Positions 10,401 through 20,075 of a stretch of 64,000 nt of DNA are shown in pieces. Under the pieces are notes generated by a model. That model saw only the letters and a program-made list of their open reading frames with translations, was not told the DNA's origin and made no database searches. Source of the DNA: Farysia itapuensis (lineage: Eukaryota > Basidiomycota > Ustilaginomycetes > Ustilaginales > Ustilaginaceae); contig JALBYC010000007.1 in NCBI GenBank assembly GCA_023212645.1, positions 470,801 to 534,800 on the forward strand, read 5' to 3'. Position numbers and translations under genes: made by a program. Each line of letters starts with the position of its first letter. Position 1 is the stretch's first letter.

Positions 10401-11066
10401 CTTGAGATCGCGGTGCATCAACGGTGGATCGAGATGGTGCATGACAGCGACTCCGGCACAGACATCGCCAAAGATCTTGAGCACTTCGTCTTCACGCAAA
10501 CGATCGCGCAGACGGGCATTCATGAGCGAGATGATCCCTCCGCCAGAGCAGTACTCCATGAGGATAAAGATCTCGTAGCCTCCGCTAGGCAGCGCTGTCG
10601 CCGAGGCTTCTATAAAGTGAACAATGTTGGGCTGGTTTCGAAGCAGCTTGTGCACTTCGACTTCACGTCTCACATCTGCAAGAGCTGCTTTGTCCGGGAC
10701 CGCCATTCGCTTGAGTACATGCACCGTCTCTCCTCGTTGAGATGTCGATTGTCCGGCCATGGACGCTCCCACGGTGCCGGTGACGGAGGAAGGCATAGGG
10801 ATAGGCTGGGCCGTAGTAACGAGATACACATGGGCAAAGCCACCTTCAGATAGGTAGCGCTTGACGGTGACGGTAATGTTGCCCACCTGTACGCGGGTGC
10901 CGGGTGCCAATGTGCCCTTGTACGATGCCTGTTGTTGCATGTAGGCTGGACCTGGAGCGACCGGAGCTGGCTGCGGTGGCTGCCGAGCATACGCACCTCG
11001 TTGGCCGCCAGCTTGCACGTAGCCTGGCTGGCCGTACGGAGGCATGCTGTGATAGCCTGCACTCAT
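7467..11066 (-). CDS. ARK1: Ark/Prk (NAK) family Ser/Thr kinase, endocytosis and actin patches
   Basis: 1199 aa, one exon. The kinase domain occupies roughly residues 56-385: Gly loop LSEGGFAHVYLV, catalytic Lys in VLKRMAVPD, HRDLKVENILL, DFG in LCDFGSAAP, APE in YRAPEMVD and a NAK-type PxS/RPSIDQVI end. The long tail is Ser/Pro-rich and disordered, and ends with a short conserved-looking block (SSLISRWQQSVE) and Gly-rich residues. Yeast relatives (Ark1, Prk1, Akl1) phosphorylate coat proteins to drive actin patch disassembly. The longest ATG-initiated start is 11066 (MSAGYHSMPP); the open frame upstream has no ATG. Confidence 0.9.
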   Translation of the reverse strand: MSAGYHSMPPYGQPGYVQAGGQRGAYARQPPQPAPVAPGPAYMQQQASYKGTLAPGTRVQVGNITVTVKRYLSEGGFAHVYLVTTAQPIPMPSSVTGTVGASMAGQSTSQRGETVHVLKRMAVPDKAALADVRREVEVHKLLRNQPNIVHFIEASATALPSGGYEIFILMEYCSGGGIISLMNARLRDRLREDEVLKIFGDVCAGVAVMHHLDPPLMHRDLKVENILLAPSTDPGSIPGSKSTASNLKATFKLCDFGSAAPVLSRKPARSMDEVKRVEADLNKHTTLQYRAPEMVDVYQRRVIDEKADIWALGVFLYKLCYYTTPFEENGGGPLAILNVQYRIPPQPVYSQRVKDLIASLLKEHSVDRPSIDQVIINVHQILGTRPPSAAVHYAQQAASGKIAAPLPTIVGGSKGTADGFDVASIASQGRNARDSEADLISVGPSKKEREQAEARELELQKQSITPMRRGRPNKPTAAESPQTEAAVNVPVASPPSAASKWTVPSAAKASSPLVEGFGDSFAPSPAVNGSELPPTLPKRPSSSSIPAQASGKAPEQATSPEIVSDKAIDRNLLRASQAPTPTLSPLRHSPALPGFSAAPSPSASPLPLPAKTETPSDARDELADRFPTLADLDAKYGGATPASSTSDHRQSVVVPGLANRASVGAMAGRFEKPFEPQPPRPATGSARDSTKTLTKSATTSTIGGAPSANVLKRWQPLADTRSSSASDTPAAKPNGAPQSTDWLTGDLEDEKRPVTADKSSRPVLDRLTKPSGMAKPVAPPSQTAKAEQDSSDEDDIQDGPENADAKRRPQLSVDIKGPSENAPPPISRTKPQLGKVRAPSWLVDAVDSPTTADQMVNRSELLSPNTSVSLVSPITDPSAAAQLDEAAKQAQDQLEELLRGPSSSDPPPSEPKGTSPVLPASSPSSRVTAPAWDDEDTDEMHGLPKPSVPTRLGRSSSTQTEDASLADDKLVDFAEPPPLVATSPPPRESTPVLQPQGRTLVNLMDEDEEAQSEQVNKYAEKATSPAAPSQHVDKSFARWRTEDNSSLARGRASSVTDDEPQMIQPRRPTAIRATRNTGSSTGLKPWEREAAMSAAATKSGIVKNSALPPASTSHLHDKNDAESDGRSDTGRSGEADGFSGVSSLISRWQQSVESNAPGWGRIGSNEVKPGLGHGLGPKVAEQSAGSAHGRNSIRRDLTK

Positions 11067-11191
11067 TTCGCAGGGCAATGGTGATCGAGAGCATACATGG
11101 TTGGTTGGACAAGCGTGGCTCGTGTGCAGCAGCCATGTTTGGGGAAGATCACGCGTTTATATGCGCAACACTCGCACCTCTTGTCACAATC

Positions 11192-11299
11192 GCATTGATA
11201 GTGTAGGGGTATCATGAGTCGTTGCCAAAACTCATCGCTTGTCTCAGGCGTGTAATTTACTGATTCGACTCGACCGGGGTTCGAGTCCCCGTCAATGCA
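11192..11299 (+). tRNA. tRNA-Gly(GCC) with 37-nt intron
   Basis: Acceptor GCATTGA (11192-11198) pairs with TCAATGC (11292-11298) and A73 follows. T8, A9, a D loop with GG, anticodon stem AGTCG/CGACT and anticodon GCC at 11224-11226 are present. The intron at 11228-11264 sits one base 3' of the anticodon, the standard place. The T arm is CGGGG-TTCGAGT-CCCCG. Mature length is 71 nt, usual for tRNA-Gly. A second, near-identical copy lies inverted at 16448-16554. Confidence 0.92.
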
Positions 11300-11303
11300 A
11301 TTC

Positions 11304-11309
11304 TTTTTT
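11304..11309 (+). terminator. Pol III T6 terminator of tRNA-Gly
   Basis: A run of six T begins 5 nt after the tRNA discriminator base, the expected RNA polymerase III stop. Confidence 0.75.
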
Positions 11310-11371
11310 GGTGTATTTTTGGGAGCGCAGTTGGGGAAAGTGGTTTGAGCGTTGACGTTATCAGCGGAGAA

Positions 11372-13318
11372 ATGTGGAGCGAATGTTGCTTGACTTCCAC
11401 CATCGCCATGCGACACTCTCTGCTCTTGTCCACAGCGGCATACATGGAGCATGGACAGTCGGGGGCGCCCATCCTGTCGTTGGTCAAGGTGACGGCGTCG
11501 TCGATCCTCGAGGTGGTGATCCTCTCGTCGGTTGGATATGTTTTGGCCAGACGAGGAATCATTGACAAGAAGACGCAGACAAAGATCAATAAGCTCAATG
11601 TCTCGTTCTTTACACCCGCGCTGCTCTTTTCCAAGGTGGCCTTCACCCTCAATCCGGCACGGCTGGCAGAGCTGATCATTGTCCCGCTTGGTTTTGTCAT
11701 TGTGACCGTCGTTTCGGCAGTCAGTGCTTTGCTGCTGTCCTGGGTCGGCCGGCTGAGCAAATCGCAGCGCAACTTTGCCATAGCATGCGCCATATCGCCC
11801 AACAGCAACTCTTTGCCCGTTGCTCTGATGCAGTCTTTGGTAGTCACCGTGCCTCAACTGCATTGGGACGAGGAGGGCGAGCCAGAAGACACGGTCGATG
11901 GCATGCTCGGTCGAGCCTTGACGTATCTCGTTCTGTTCAGCACCCTCGGCATGTTTCTACGTTGGAGTGTGGGTGCACAGCTTCTGAGCAGTGTCGAAGA
12001 TGCGGACGAAAGTAGCGACACGGCAGTTGCCAACGGGTCTCTGGAACACGGAGCAACCACACCCCCCCACATTACTATTCGCAGACCGACAGGCGAGCGT
12101 CGTCCACAGCGGACAAGGACCGGTCCCCCGGCCTGGGCTCGAAGCTTTCCCAATTCACCAGAAGCACGCGCTCAGAGGCAACGTCAGGCGCAGTACGATG
12201 ACGACTCCGATGTCGAAGATGAACCACTCGACCGATACGAGGAAGAGGGCCAGATCTCTCTTCCGGGCGCTTACAACAGCAGAGAGAATCGATCGTGCTG
12301 GACCGTTGTGAAGACTGCGACCTACAAATTCTTTCACAATTACGTGCTGCGTCCTTTCCTGGCGGTCACGAGCTTCATGACAGCTCCTCTGTACGCTGCT
12401 GTCATTTCGCTTGTTGTGGCATTGATCCCTCCACTGCAAAAGTTTATCGATTCTCTGGAGCCCGTGGTAGGCGCTCTTGAGACTGCCGGAGCTTGCAGTA
12501 TTCCGCTCACCATGGTTGTGCTTGGGGCCTACTTTGTTGCGGATGCTTCTGCCCTGTCCAAGGGGGGCGATTTGCCCAAAGCCGTGCCTCCCAGTGCTCC
12601 TGCCGGAGACGGCTCTACGACCCTCACTGGTCCTCAACCTACGTCTCCAGATGACCCGCGTGGCCTCAACAAGATGAATAGCTCCGACGTTGATGACCCC
12701 TGGCGTCGTACTTCGGCTGACAGCTCCGCCGATGCAACTTTGGTTCAGGGCAAGGAAGTGAAGCGCAAGGGTCTTGGCAGCTGGAACCCATGGAACAGCG
12801 GCGCGTCGTCAAGCAGTGATGCTGGCACCTCGGACGTAGAAGACCGGTTCGTCGAAGAGCCGCGCTCTATTCTTTCGCGGACTGACACGGAAGCAGCAAG
12901 AAACGCAGACTTGAACTCTCGCAACGGGGCTGGTCGTCGTCAAAACATGGGTCGCGAGAGCAGCAACGGCCCTTCGGCAGCAGCGATGGAGAAGCGCACG
13001 ATTGCCGTTGCCATCTCGTCGCGAATGCTGATGACGCCGCTGATTCTGCTGCCCTTTGTGGCGTGGTACGCTCTGCAGACGGGGAGCAACGTGATGGACG
13101 ATCCCGTCTTCGTTGCATGTGCCTGTCTCATTATTGGCTCGCCTCCTGCCCTCACTCTGGCCCAAATTACGTCTCAGTCGGCCAACGGAAATCCCAGCTT
13201 CGAACGTTTGATCAGCAAAACCATCTTTGCGGCCTATGCATTCCTTGCCGCGCCGACAACCGTCATGCTCGTTCTCACTGCACTGCTTATCACGGAAAAC
13301 GACAAGAACAAGGGGTAA
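11372..13318 (+). CDS. PIN-like auxin efflux carrier family membrane transporter
   Basis: 648 aa from the ATG at 11372; in-frame ATGs at 11408 and slightly downstream are equally possible starts because the tRNA terminator lies only about 60 bp upstream. The N-terminal transport half (about residues 25-190) has four to five membrane helices (ILEVVILSSVGYVLARRGI; LNVSFFTPALLFSKVAF; SPNSNSLPVALMQSLV). A long hydrophilic central loop is rich in Ser, Arg and acidic residues. The C-terminal half has five more helices, including MTAPLYAAVISLVVALIPPL and IIGSPPALTLAQI. The split layout and the N-terminal PALLF motif fit the AEC/PIN-like family (relatives of yeast Ecm3). Substrate unknown. Confidence 0.85.
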   Translation: MWSECCLTSTIAMRHSLLLSTAAYMEHGQSGAPILSLVKVTASSILEVVILSSVGYVLARRGIIDKKTQTKINKLNVSFFTPALLFSKVAFTLNPARLAELIIVPLGFVIVTVVSAVSALLLSWVGRLSKSQRNFAIACAISPNSNSLPVALMQSLVVTVPQLHWDEEGEPEDTVDGMLGRALTYLVLFSTLGMFLRWSVGAQLLSSVEDADESSDTAVANGSLEHGATTPPHITIRRPTGERRPQRTRTGPPAWARSFPNSPEARAQRQRQAQYDDDSDVEDEPLDRYEEEGQISLPGAYNSRENRSCWTVVKTATYKFFHNYVLRPFLAVTSFMTAPLYAAVISLVVALIPPLQKFIDSLEPVVGALETAGACSIPLTMVVLGAYFVADASALSKGGDLPKAVPPSAPAGDGSTTLTGPQPTSPDDPRGLNKMNSSDVDDPWRRTSADSSADATLVQGKEVKRKGLGSWNPWNSGASSSSDAGTSDVEDRFVEEPRSILSRTDTEAARNADLNSRNGAGRRQNMGRESSNGPSAAAMEKRTIAVAISSRMLMTPLILLPFVAWYALQTGSNVMDDPVFVACACLIIGSPPALTLAQITSQSANGNPSFERLISKTIFAAYAFLAAPTTVMLVLTALLITENDKNKG

Positions 13319-13391
13319 ACCCGACACACTGCTGCATTGTTTATTTATCTATTCGCTCAACTAATGCGCACGGAAGCGGCGGAGATGAGGT

Positions 13392-14220
13392 TTAGTTCTT
13401 GACAAAGTCGCCGTTGGTGGAGGACTTTTGGATGACGTCGTCGTCCTTGAGTTCTCCACTCATGAGGGCCTCGAGCATGCGCTTGGGGATGGTCCAGTCA
13501 CGGAAGAGGTGGAAGGGGATCTTGTTGGTCTTGCAGTAGGTGGCCAGATCGTTGTCCTCCTTGTCCTTGACGAAGAGGACATCGGCGTGTCGGGCAGCCG
13601 ACATGTCCGAGATACCGTCACCAGCGAAGAACAGCGTAGGGCGGTGGGTCAGCTCGCGGTACGGAGCAATGGACAGCGACTTGTCGTGGCCAAAGTGGTT
13701 GTCGGGGTGACGGTAGACGAGCTCCCATGTCTCTCCCGTCTTGCCGGCGTCGGTAAAGTTGACTTCGTTCGAGATGACTTCAATCTCGCTGGCGTCCTTT
13801 TCGCCGAGCAGATTGGAGAGAATGCTGCGAATAATGGGTGTCATGCCGGACGAGACAATGATGACGGGGATGTTGTTGGCCTTGGCAAAGGCGTAGAACT
13901 CCTTGAAGCCAGGGTCGAGCTTGACATCTCGTCGCACAAGCTCCTCCATCTCCTTGAAAGGTCGGTGGACAGACTCAATCATCTGCTTGAAGCCCTCGCG
14001 GTACGATACACGCTCCTCGACGATCTCGACATTGATCTTGCGTCGCTCCGTGTAGCCCATGCCGACGGTGTCGACCATGTGGTCATTCGAGTCCTGCGAG
14101 AAACGTCAGTCTATGCGTGCATGCGCGCGCAAGAGCGACACTACTTACGAGCAGGGTGATGGTGCCATCGAAATCCGTCAGGAAGACGTACTTGGAGTCT
14201 TTGTACTTGAGTTCGGACAT
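13392..14220 (-). CDS. PYP1: HAD-superfamily phosphatase, Pyp1/YNL010W type, two exons
   Basis: 257 aa after splicing. Exon 1 is 14149-14220 and encodes the HAD nucleophile motif LTDFDGTITLL; the intron is 14094-14148 (GTAAGT...CGCAG, 55 nt); exon 2 begins DSNDHMVD. Motif II is VIIVSSGM, the Lys region is FGHDKSLS, and motif IV is GDGISDMSAA. It matches the yeast YNL010W family, described as a polyol-phosphate phosphatase, cytosolic. The reading frame is intact and length is normal for the family. It is convergent with the transporter (73 bp). Polyol-phosphate removal could connect to the tetrulose-phosphate isomerases at 58-60 kb, but the genes are not linked. Confidence 0.87.
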
Positions 14221-14628
14221 TGTAGAGTAGCGCAAGCACGAATGGTTGGTGGTAAGAAGGCGCGAAAGGCGCGAAGGCGCACAGGCGACGAGAAGCTTTG
14301 ACGCCCAAACATCCGATCAAGAAATTCAAACAGCGGTCGGCAAAAAACATAATCTCGGTTGGACCACGTTCATCCCATTCGATCGATAATGCGTCTACGT
14401 GATCACCCTCAACACCATCGACATTCTGACCAGCTCCTCTTGCACATTTAGGCCACACTCGCATCTCGATTCGCACAGATACGCTGCCTCTCATACGGGG
14501 TTGCAAAAGCCTCGTCGCGAGGGAGTGCGATCGGGATTTTCGCGCCTGCGTCATTCTGCATGGCCAACAGGAACGTTTGGATTCGGAATTTTTGTGCATT
14601 CTAGATCCGAGCCCCCCGATCATCGGGC
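14221..14628. other. Intergenic, 408 bp
   Basis: Upstream region of the Pyp1-type gene and downstream region of the Gbp2-like gene. It has short GCGAAGG-type direct repeats near 14260-14280. I see no tRNA, no splice-consistent ORF and no clear TATA element. Confidence 0.6.
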
Positions 14629-16360
14629 TCACGTTCTGGGATCTGGGGTAGTATAGTCGCCGTACTGGTATGCTGGCGCTGAGATCGGCGCCGAGCCTAT
14701 TCCGTTCGACGGTGCACCGGGTCGATAGCTCTGCTCGGACCCATCTGCTGCCGCGCCAAAGGGGTGCCATCGACGGTTAAACTCAATGTCGAGCGGACGA
14801 CCGCCATAGACGTAGCCGTTGAACTTGGCAATGGACATCTCGGCATCTTGCGTCGTGGCAAACTGGACGATGCCGCTGCCTTTACTGCGTCCGCCTTCGT
14901 ACAGAATCTCGGCTTGTTCGACAGGTCCTATCGTCTGGAACAGTTCGACTAGATCGTCATTGGAGGTGGACCAGGGCAGGTTCTTGACAAAGATCTGCTG
15001 GCTTGGTGCGGCGGAAGGCCCACGTGGTACGCCATAGGCTGGAGCTCCGCCAAAGCCTGCAGGCGCATGTTGGTTGCCAGAAAAGTCTCCGCGCCCCGCA
15101 TACGCTCCACCGCGGCCAGCAAACGATCCAGGTGGACCGAAGCCGCCTCGTGCGAAACCGCGAGCGCCGTATGCGTCAGGTGCAGGTGGGCCCGCAAAGC
15201 GATCTAGTCGCACCTCGAGCACACGTCCGCGGTACTCGAATCCGTGGTACATGGCAATGGCATTGGACGCATCAGTCGAGCTGTGGAAGGCGACGATGCC
15301 AGTGCCACGCGGCCGACCGTCTGGGCCCATGTTGATGTCGGCACGCGAGACGTTGCCTGCCGCGCGAAAGAGGTCTTTGAGATCTTGCCAGCTGGCTTCA
15401 AACGGCAGCTTTTTTGGGCCAGCACGTCAGTGTTGTGCGGTCGGGATGCGCAAGGCGTGACTTACATTGGAGACATACAGCTGGGTGGGCGCGCCAGCTC
15501 CGCCATAGGCAGGAGGAGCTGCAAAGCCTCGGACTGGAGCACCGTACCCGCCACGCCCTGCGCCGGCAAAGCCACCACGGCCGCCGCCACGCAGAAACGG
15601 TGTTGGAGGCGCGCCAAAGCGGACCTGTGCTTCTCGATCCTGCAGTGCACAACTATGGTCAGACGGGCGTTCATTTTGGCGTCGAGCAAAGCCTACGCCG
15701 AGCAAAGCTTACGCACCTCTCGCACAAAAACTGGACGGCCCTCAAGCGGTTTGTCGCTCAGCGTCTGTATCGCTCTCTGCGCCTCTTCCGGCGTGCTGTA
15801 CTCGACAATGCTGAGCGAAGGAAGGAAGATCAGCTGTTGGCTCCCGCTAGAGCCGAGGCCAATGTACTCACCCGCATCCCTTGGAGGAGCCGTTAGGTAG
15901 AGTCAAGACTTCCGAGAACTTGACCTCGCCAGCTGTCGGAATTCGTCCCATCGCCCCCCAGCAGAAGATATGCAGTCCCATCAGTACCTCCCCTCTCTGT
16001 TTCGCGCCCGTCTTTCTTGACATGTCCCCCGGCCTGATTACCCACCCTCCCTCATAAAGTCCTTGAGCGTGTTCCACTTGACGTTGTAGCCCAGGTTGCC
16101 GACGTAGACGCGACATTCTTTCTGACTGTGTCGTGCCGCTTCCGTAGCGGCAAGGTTCTGTGCAACCGCGCGGTCCTGTGGGCTGCGTGCACCACGATCC
16201 GCACGATCATCGCGGTACAGCGCCGATGTAGGTGAGCGAGACCGCGCTCGATCAAAGCCGGCACTGTACATGGGCCCCTCGCCTGGCTGTCCCACTGTGT
16301 TTAACGAATCAGTACAGTATTCTGCTTGGGCCATGTTCAGGCATACCTACATTCCGACAT
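14629..16360 (-). CDS. GBP2: Three-RRM RNA-binding protein, Gbp2/Hrb1-like, six exons
   Basis: Exons 16351-16360, 16046-16294, 15872-15932, 15717-15810, 15466-15639 and 14629-15408 sum to 1368 nt (455 aa). Exon 1 encodes only MSE plus one base. RRM1 (about 72-150) has VYVGNLGYNVKWNTLKD and continues correctly across three introns to GIVEYSTPEEAQRAI. RRM2 (about 205-285) has LYVSNLPFEASWQDL. RRM3 (about 345-425) has IFVKNLPWSTSNDDL. Linkers are RGG/GY-rich. Gbp2/Hrb1 proteins escort spliced mRNA through TREX-coupled export and bind G-rich repeats. Unusual splice sites: 5' GTGGGT (intron 15933-16045), 5' GTGCGT (15640-15716), and an AAG acceptor (15409-15465); each is needed to restore an intact RRM. 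Confidence 0.85.
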
Positions 16361-16437
16361 GTTGGTGCCACTAACCAAAACAAAAAAGGTTCTGCGATGT
16401 GTTTCAAGGCGATCTCGAACGCGCCACTCTGACCGGC

Positions 16438-16445
16438 AAAAAAAA
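16438..16445 (-). terminator. Pol III T8 terminator of second tRNA-Gly
   Basis: Eight A on the plus strand (T8 on the minus strand) lie 3 nt beyond the discriminator base of the minus-strand tRNA-Gly. Confidence 0.75.
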
Positions 16446-16447
16446 GA

Positions 16448-16554
16448 TGCATTGACGGGGACTCGAACCCCGGTCGAGTCGAATCAGTAAATTACACGCC
16501 TGAGACAGGCGATGAGTTTGGCAACGACTCATGATACCCCTACACTATCAATGC
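16448..16554 (-). tRNA. tRNA-Gly(GCC), inverted second copy with 36-nt intron
   Basis: Read on the minus strand, the exons are identical to the copy at 11192-11299. The intron differs by one deleted A and one T-to-C change. The C restores a perfect CGCCTG/CAGGCG hairpin where the first copy has a G-U pair. Flanking sequences are not obviously related, so similarity is confined to the tRNA gene. Confidence 0.92.
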
Positions 16555-16725
16555 GACTGTGAAAGATCGGCGACATACAGCGTGTATCAAGCCACACAGC
16601 CCACCAACATGCACGGGCCAGGTATGACTGATCGAAATCCAGAGAAGGTGGAGGCCAAACAGCCGCTATCCCCGGGGCGCACCTTCTTCCTTCCTTCCAC
16701 CATCAACACTACTCTACCACACATC

Positions 16726-17447
16726 ATGTCTGAGCACACTCTTCCCCAGCTGCCCTACGCTTACAATGCGCTGGAGCCCGCCATCTCCGAGGAGATCATG
16801 ACCATCCACCACACCAAGCACCACCAGCTGTACGTCACCAACCTCAACAACGCCATCAAGGCATACAACTCCGCCATCTCGAGCAATGACGTGCGAAAGC
16901 AGATCGAGCTGCAGAGCGCCATCAAATTCAATGGCGGTGGTCACATCAACCACTCCCTCTTCTGGAAAAACATGGCACCCTCGTCCCAGGGCGGCGGTCA
17001 GCTCCACGACGGCCCCCTCAAGCAGGCCATCGAGCGCGACTTTGGCTCCCTCGACAACCTCAAGTCCACCTTCAACGCCACCATCGCCACCATTCAGGGC
17101 TCGGGCTGGGGCTGGCTCGGTTTCAACCCGAAAAACAGCAAGCTCGAGGTTGTCAACACCGCCAATCAGGATCCCCTGATTTCGCACCATCCCATCATTG
17201 GCGTAGATGCGTGGGAGCACTCTTACTATCTACAGTATAAGTCAGTACCCTAACGACGACCCTCAAGGGCCAGCATGAGGAGGAGACGCTCCGGCGAAGA
17301 GACATGATCTTGCTGACACTTTTTTTTTTTTGGCTGTTTAGGAATGTGAAGGCAGACTACTTCAAGGCCATTTGGAATGTCATTAACTTCAAGGAGGCCG
17401 AGGACCGTTTCAAGGCCGCCCAGACTGATGCCAAGGCTCATGTTTAA
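16726..17447 (+). CDS. Mn/Fe superoxide dismutase, cytosolic-type, two exons
   Basis: 206 aa. Exon 1 is 16726-17240, the intron is 17241-17341 (GTCAGT ... T12 tract ... TTTAG, 101 nt) and exon 2 is 17342-17447. Metal-ligand motifs are visible: [18 protein letters not shown], and [13 protein letters not shown] with the D and H ligands; [16 protein letters not shown] is the usual C-terminal block. The N-terminus [13 protein letters not shown] lacks a mitochondrial presequence and resembles the Malassezia allergen Mala s 11 class. The open frame extends upstream into the tRNA, so the ATG at 16726, just after a pyrimidine-rich leader, is preferred. Detoxifies superoxide. Confidence 0.93.
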
Positions 17448-18520
17448 TCACTTTTGCTTCCATCAATGCGAACTTGACTTGTTTTGATTCAGGTGTCGTG
17501 CACTCGCGCAATGAAAGCTGCCGTCCACTATGCCATGTTGATCGAGCAGGCAGTGTCTTTGAGATTGATGAACAAGCCCACTGGAAAGTCCGTAGAGTGT
17601 AGGACAGATTGAAGAGACTGAACCGGCGATGGGCTTAGCCAGCAGGTACCAAGAAGCTCTCCATATCCGATTGTGCACGACGCTGAGCTAGCAAATCTAG
17701 CCATACCGTGTATCGCTAACTTGAGCCGCGCCGCCAGACGAGCGAAGATATAAGCACGCAGCCCTCTATGCTTTCCGCCTTCCCTTCGTGCCTCCAAATT
17801 CCAAAAAAAGCCACCAAAGAATCGCTCGGACAGATCATCGACAGACTTTTCGCAAACCGAGGTGTGCGCTTGTCCTTTTCGAGGATACGGACGATGATGC
17901 ATTGATCTCGGTTGGATGCTGTGATGACACAACGGGATCCATTCAATTCAGAGCTTGACCGCTGATGAATAGCTCGGTCTCCGCTCAAGTCTTGAAAGTT
18001 CGGATTTCAGACAGACAGACGAGGACACTCAACTGCGCGAGATGCCGAATGTGGACAATGTTTCTGCTTTCCTTTTTAGCGTGACTTGGTCGCGTAGCGA
18101 TGCTGCAGGCCTTCCTGGACAACATGTTGTCGGAACAAGGCCCCCTCAGCCGCTGGAAATAGACCTCAAAATTTTGGGACAATGCTCTCTGCCAGCCACA
18201 GGTACGTTTCTAAAAGCCTTAAGCTGGCCGCAATCGAGGCGTGACGCAGCAGCAGGAAGTCTTTCTGTCTGCTACTCACGCGAGACAGCGCTAACAAGCC
18301 TCGAAGCTAAAGCACGACCAATCGACGCTTTTCGATACATTGAAGAGTATTTGCAGCACATACAGCAACTGGAGAACAATAGGAAGCTTTCTGCTCGGAC
18401 TGCCATATCCGCTCACGGTCGGTGTCATGACTGCAGCTCCGCGAAGCTCCATGTCTCGAAGTTTACGCACTCGTTCTCGCTCTCGATTTACTCAGGTTTT
18501 CGAATTTCTAGATGTAGATG
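17448..18520. other. Intergenic, about 1.07 kb, no supported gene
   Basis: Lies between the convergent SOD and N-methyltransferase genes. Short ORFs on both strands have no recognisable motifs, no convincing splice pattern and no codon pattern like the neighbours. Unusually long for a convergent pair in this window (others are 55-105 bp), so an unrecognised ncRNA or degraded gene is possible. Confidence 0.5.
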
Positions 18521-19893
18521 TCATACGGCGGGCGCTGCGGATACATCGCGAACTTTCCGGCATACAAAGTATTCTGGCACGTAGTGGTACTGTAACATGC
18601 CGTCCAGCATCCCCGTATACGGTGTTGGGATAAGCGTCCGTCGTTCCTGCAATCAAAAAAAGTCAGTAAGTCACAGACGGTGCCCGTTCCGGACCAACTC
18701 ACCTCAACCTCAAAACCCATTTTGGGGACGAGCGACAGTAATTCGTCTAAAGTCAGCTCAATGCTCAGGCTGTCGGGCGCGCCACGTGCGTCGCCTGCAT
18801 TCTCGAAATGCCAGAGCAAGGGACCGGCATTGATCCAGTAGCCGCCGACGGGCAAGGCGTGATTGAGCGTTTCCAAGTAGCGAATAACGTTTTTGGCGGT
18901 GTCGATAAAGAAGCAGGTCGCCACTACATTCCATGCGGCTTTTTCCTCCGTTTTGGCGTACACTTCGCAGAAATCACCTGCAACCATGCTGAACTCGCAT
19001 GTTTGGGGCAGAGAGGCGGGAAGTACGTCGGGGATCGAGATGGCGCGCAGCATGTGGCTGGCGCTCGTCCAATTGCTCGAGGAGTGGACGAACGGATAGA
19101 TGGTGTGCTGGTGCACCTTGGTGGTCTTGTTGAGGACATAGTGCGAAGCAAGAAGCATGTAGAAGCTGAACTCGTTGCCCTGGCATGAAAAGCCGTGCTG
19201 CACAAAGTCGAAAGCCAGCCTGCCAAGCCCCGCACCAGGGACGAGGACGTTTATTCGACCTCTTTCAGCAGCCGGTAGGGCGCCAAAGCGTTGCAAAACT
19301 GCATCTATAATGGGCTTGTAAACGGCTTCCCTTTCTGCCAAACCTTCCTGGCTCCAGTCACGGACGAGCTGCTTGAGCGTACTCTGAATCTTGTCGATCT
19401 CTTGGCCAGATATACGTTTACGTTTGCGCATCTCTCGAGATCGTGACCGCTCGGAGCCTCCATGCGTGTGCGCATGCTCGCGCGCCGAAGCGTCTGGATC
19501 AGAATTCGACGAGCTCAGAGAGCTTGAGCCAGACTCTGAGCTGTGCTGGACAACAGAGCCGTTGCTGTCGACTGGCGCCGGCCCCAAGAAGCCTCTTGAA
19601 TCGTCGGCGATCTGCGTCAAGAGATCGGCATTCCTTCGTATGCGATCATCAATCTCCTCTATACGGTTTCTAAAGCCTTGCAATATCGGTTTGCCGCTTT
19701 GCTCCAGGTCTGAAGGCCACGGCAAAGGTGATCCTACATCTGACAGGAGCTGTTGATGCACTCTAGGAAGCGAAAGGTAAGACTTGCGCCGAGCGTTGTT
19801 GGCTGAAAGGCTGTAGGGCAAGTATTCGTCGAAAGCCTTCAGGACATTGAAGAAGTGTTGCCTCTCCTTTCTTTCGTCCTCGGCGTCACTCAT
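18521..19893 (-). CDS. CARNMT1: Carnosine N-methyltransferase-type (N2227 family) methyltransferase, two exons
   Basis: 438 aa. Exon 1 is 18703-19893, the intron is 18647-18702 (GTGAGT...TTGCAG, 56 nt), and exon 2 is 18521-18646. N-terminal helices (EERKERQHFFNVLKAFDEY-like) precede the SAM-binding domain: RINVLVPGAGLGRLAFDF is motif I, QGNEFSFYMLLASHYVLN is the N2227 signature, and GDFCEVY and NVVATCFFIDTAKNVI follow. The spliced C-terminus (MLQYHYVPEYFVCRKV) restores the conserved end that the unspliced frame loses. Human CARNMT1 makes anserine and methylates a His in some proteins; yeast YNL092W is the relative. Fungal substrate unknown. Start is the ATG at 19893 (MSDAEDERK). Confidence 0.85.
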
Positions 19894-20075
19894 GCTGGTC
19901 AGGGATGCCGCCACCGTTGGCCATCCAGTGGTGGACGTATGACTGATAAGCCCTTGTAGGAAGAAGTCTTCCTGATAACAGCTTTCCGAGATCCGAAGGG
20001 CGACTCAGATCGGGACTTGATCTTTCTCCACAAAGCCGATAAAACTCACTTTTCGACCACCATCAAACATGACCA

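Noticed and set aside
16531..16725. N-terminal extension of SOD as a mitochondrial presequence.
   Set aside because: The frame runs into the tRNA-Gly gene and the segment after the internal ATGs is acidic rather than Arg-rich amphipathic.
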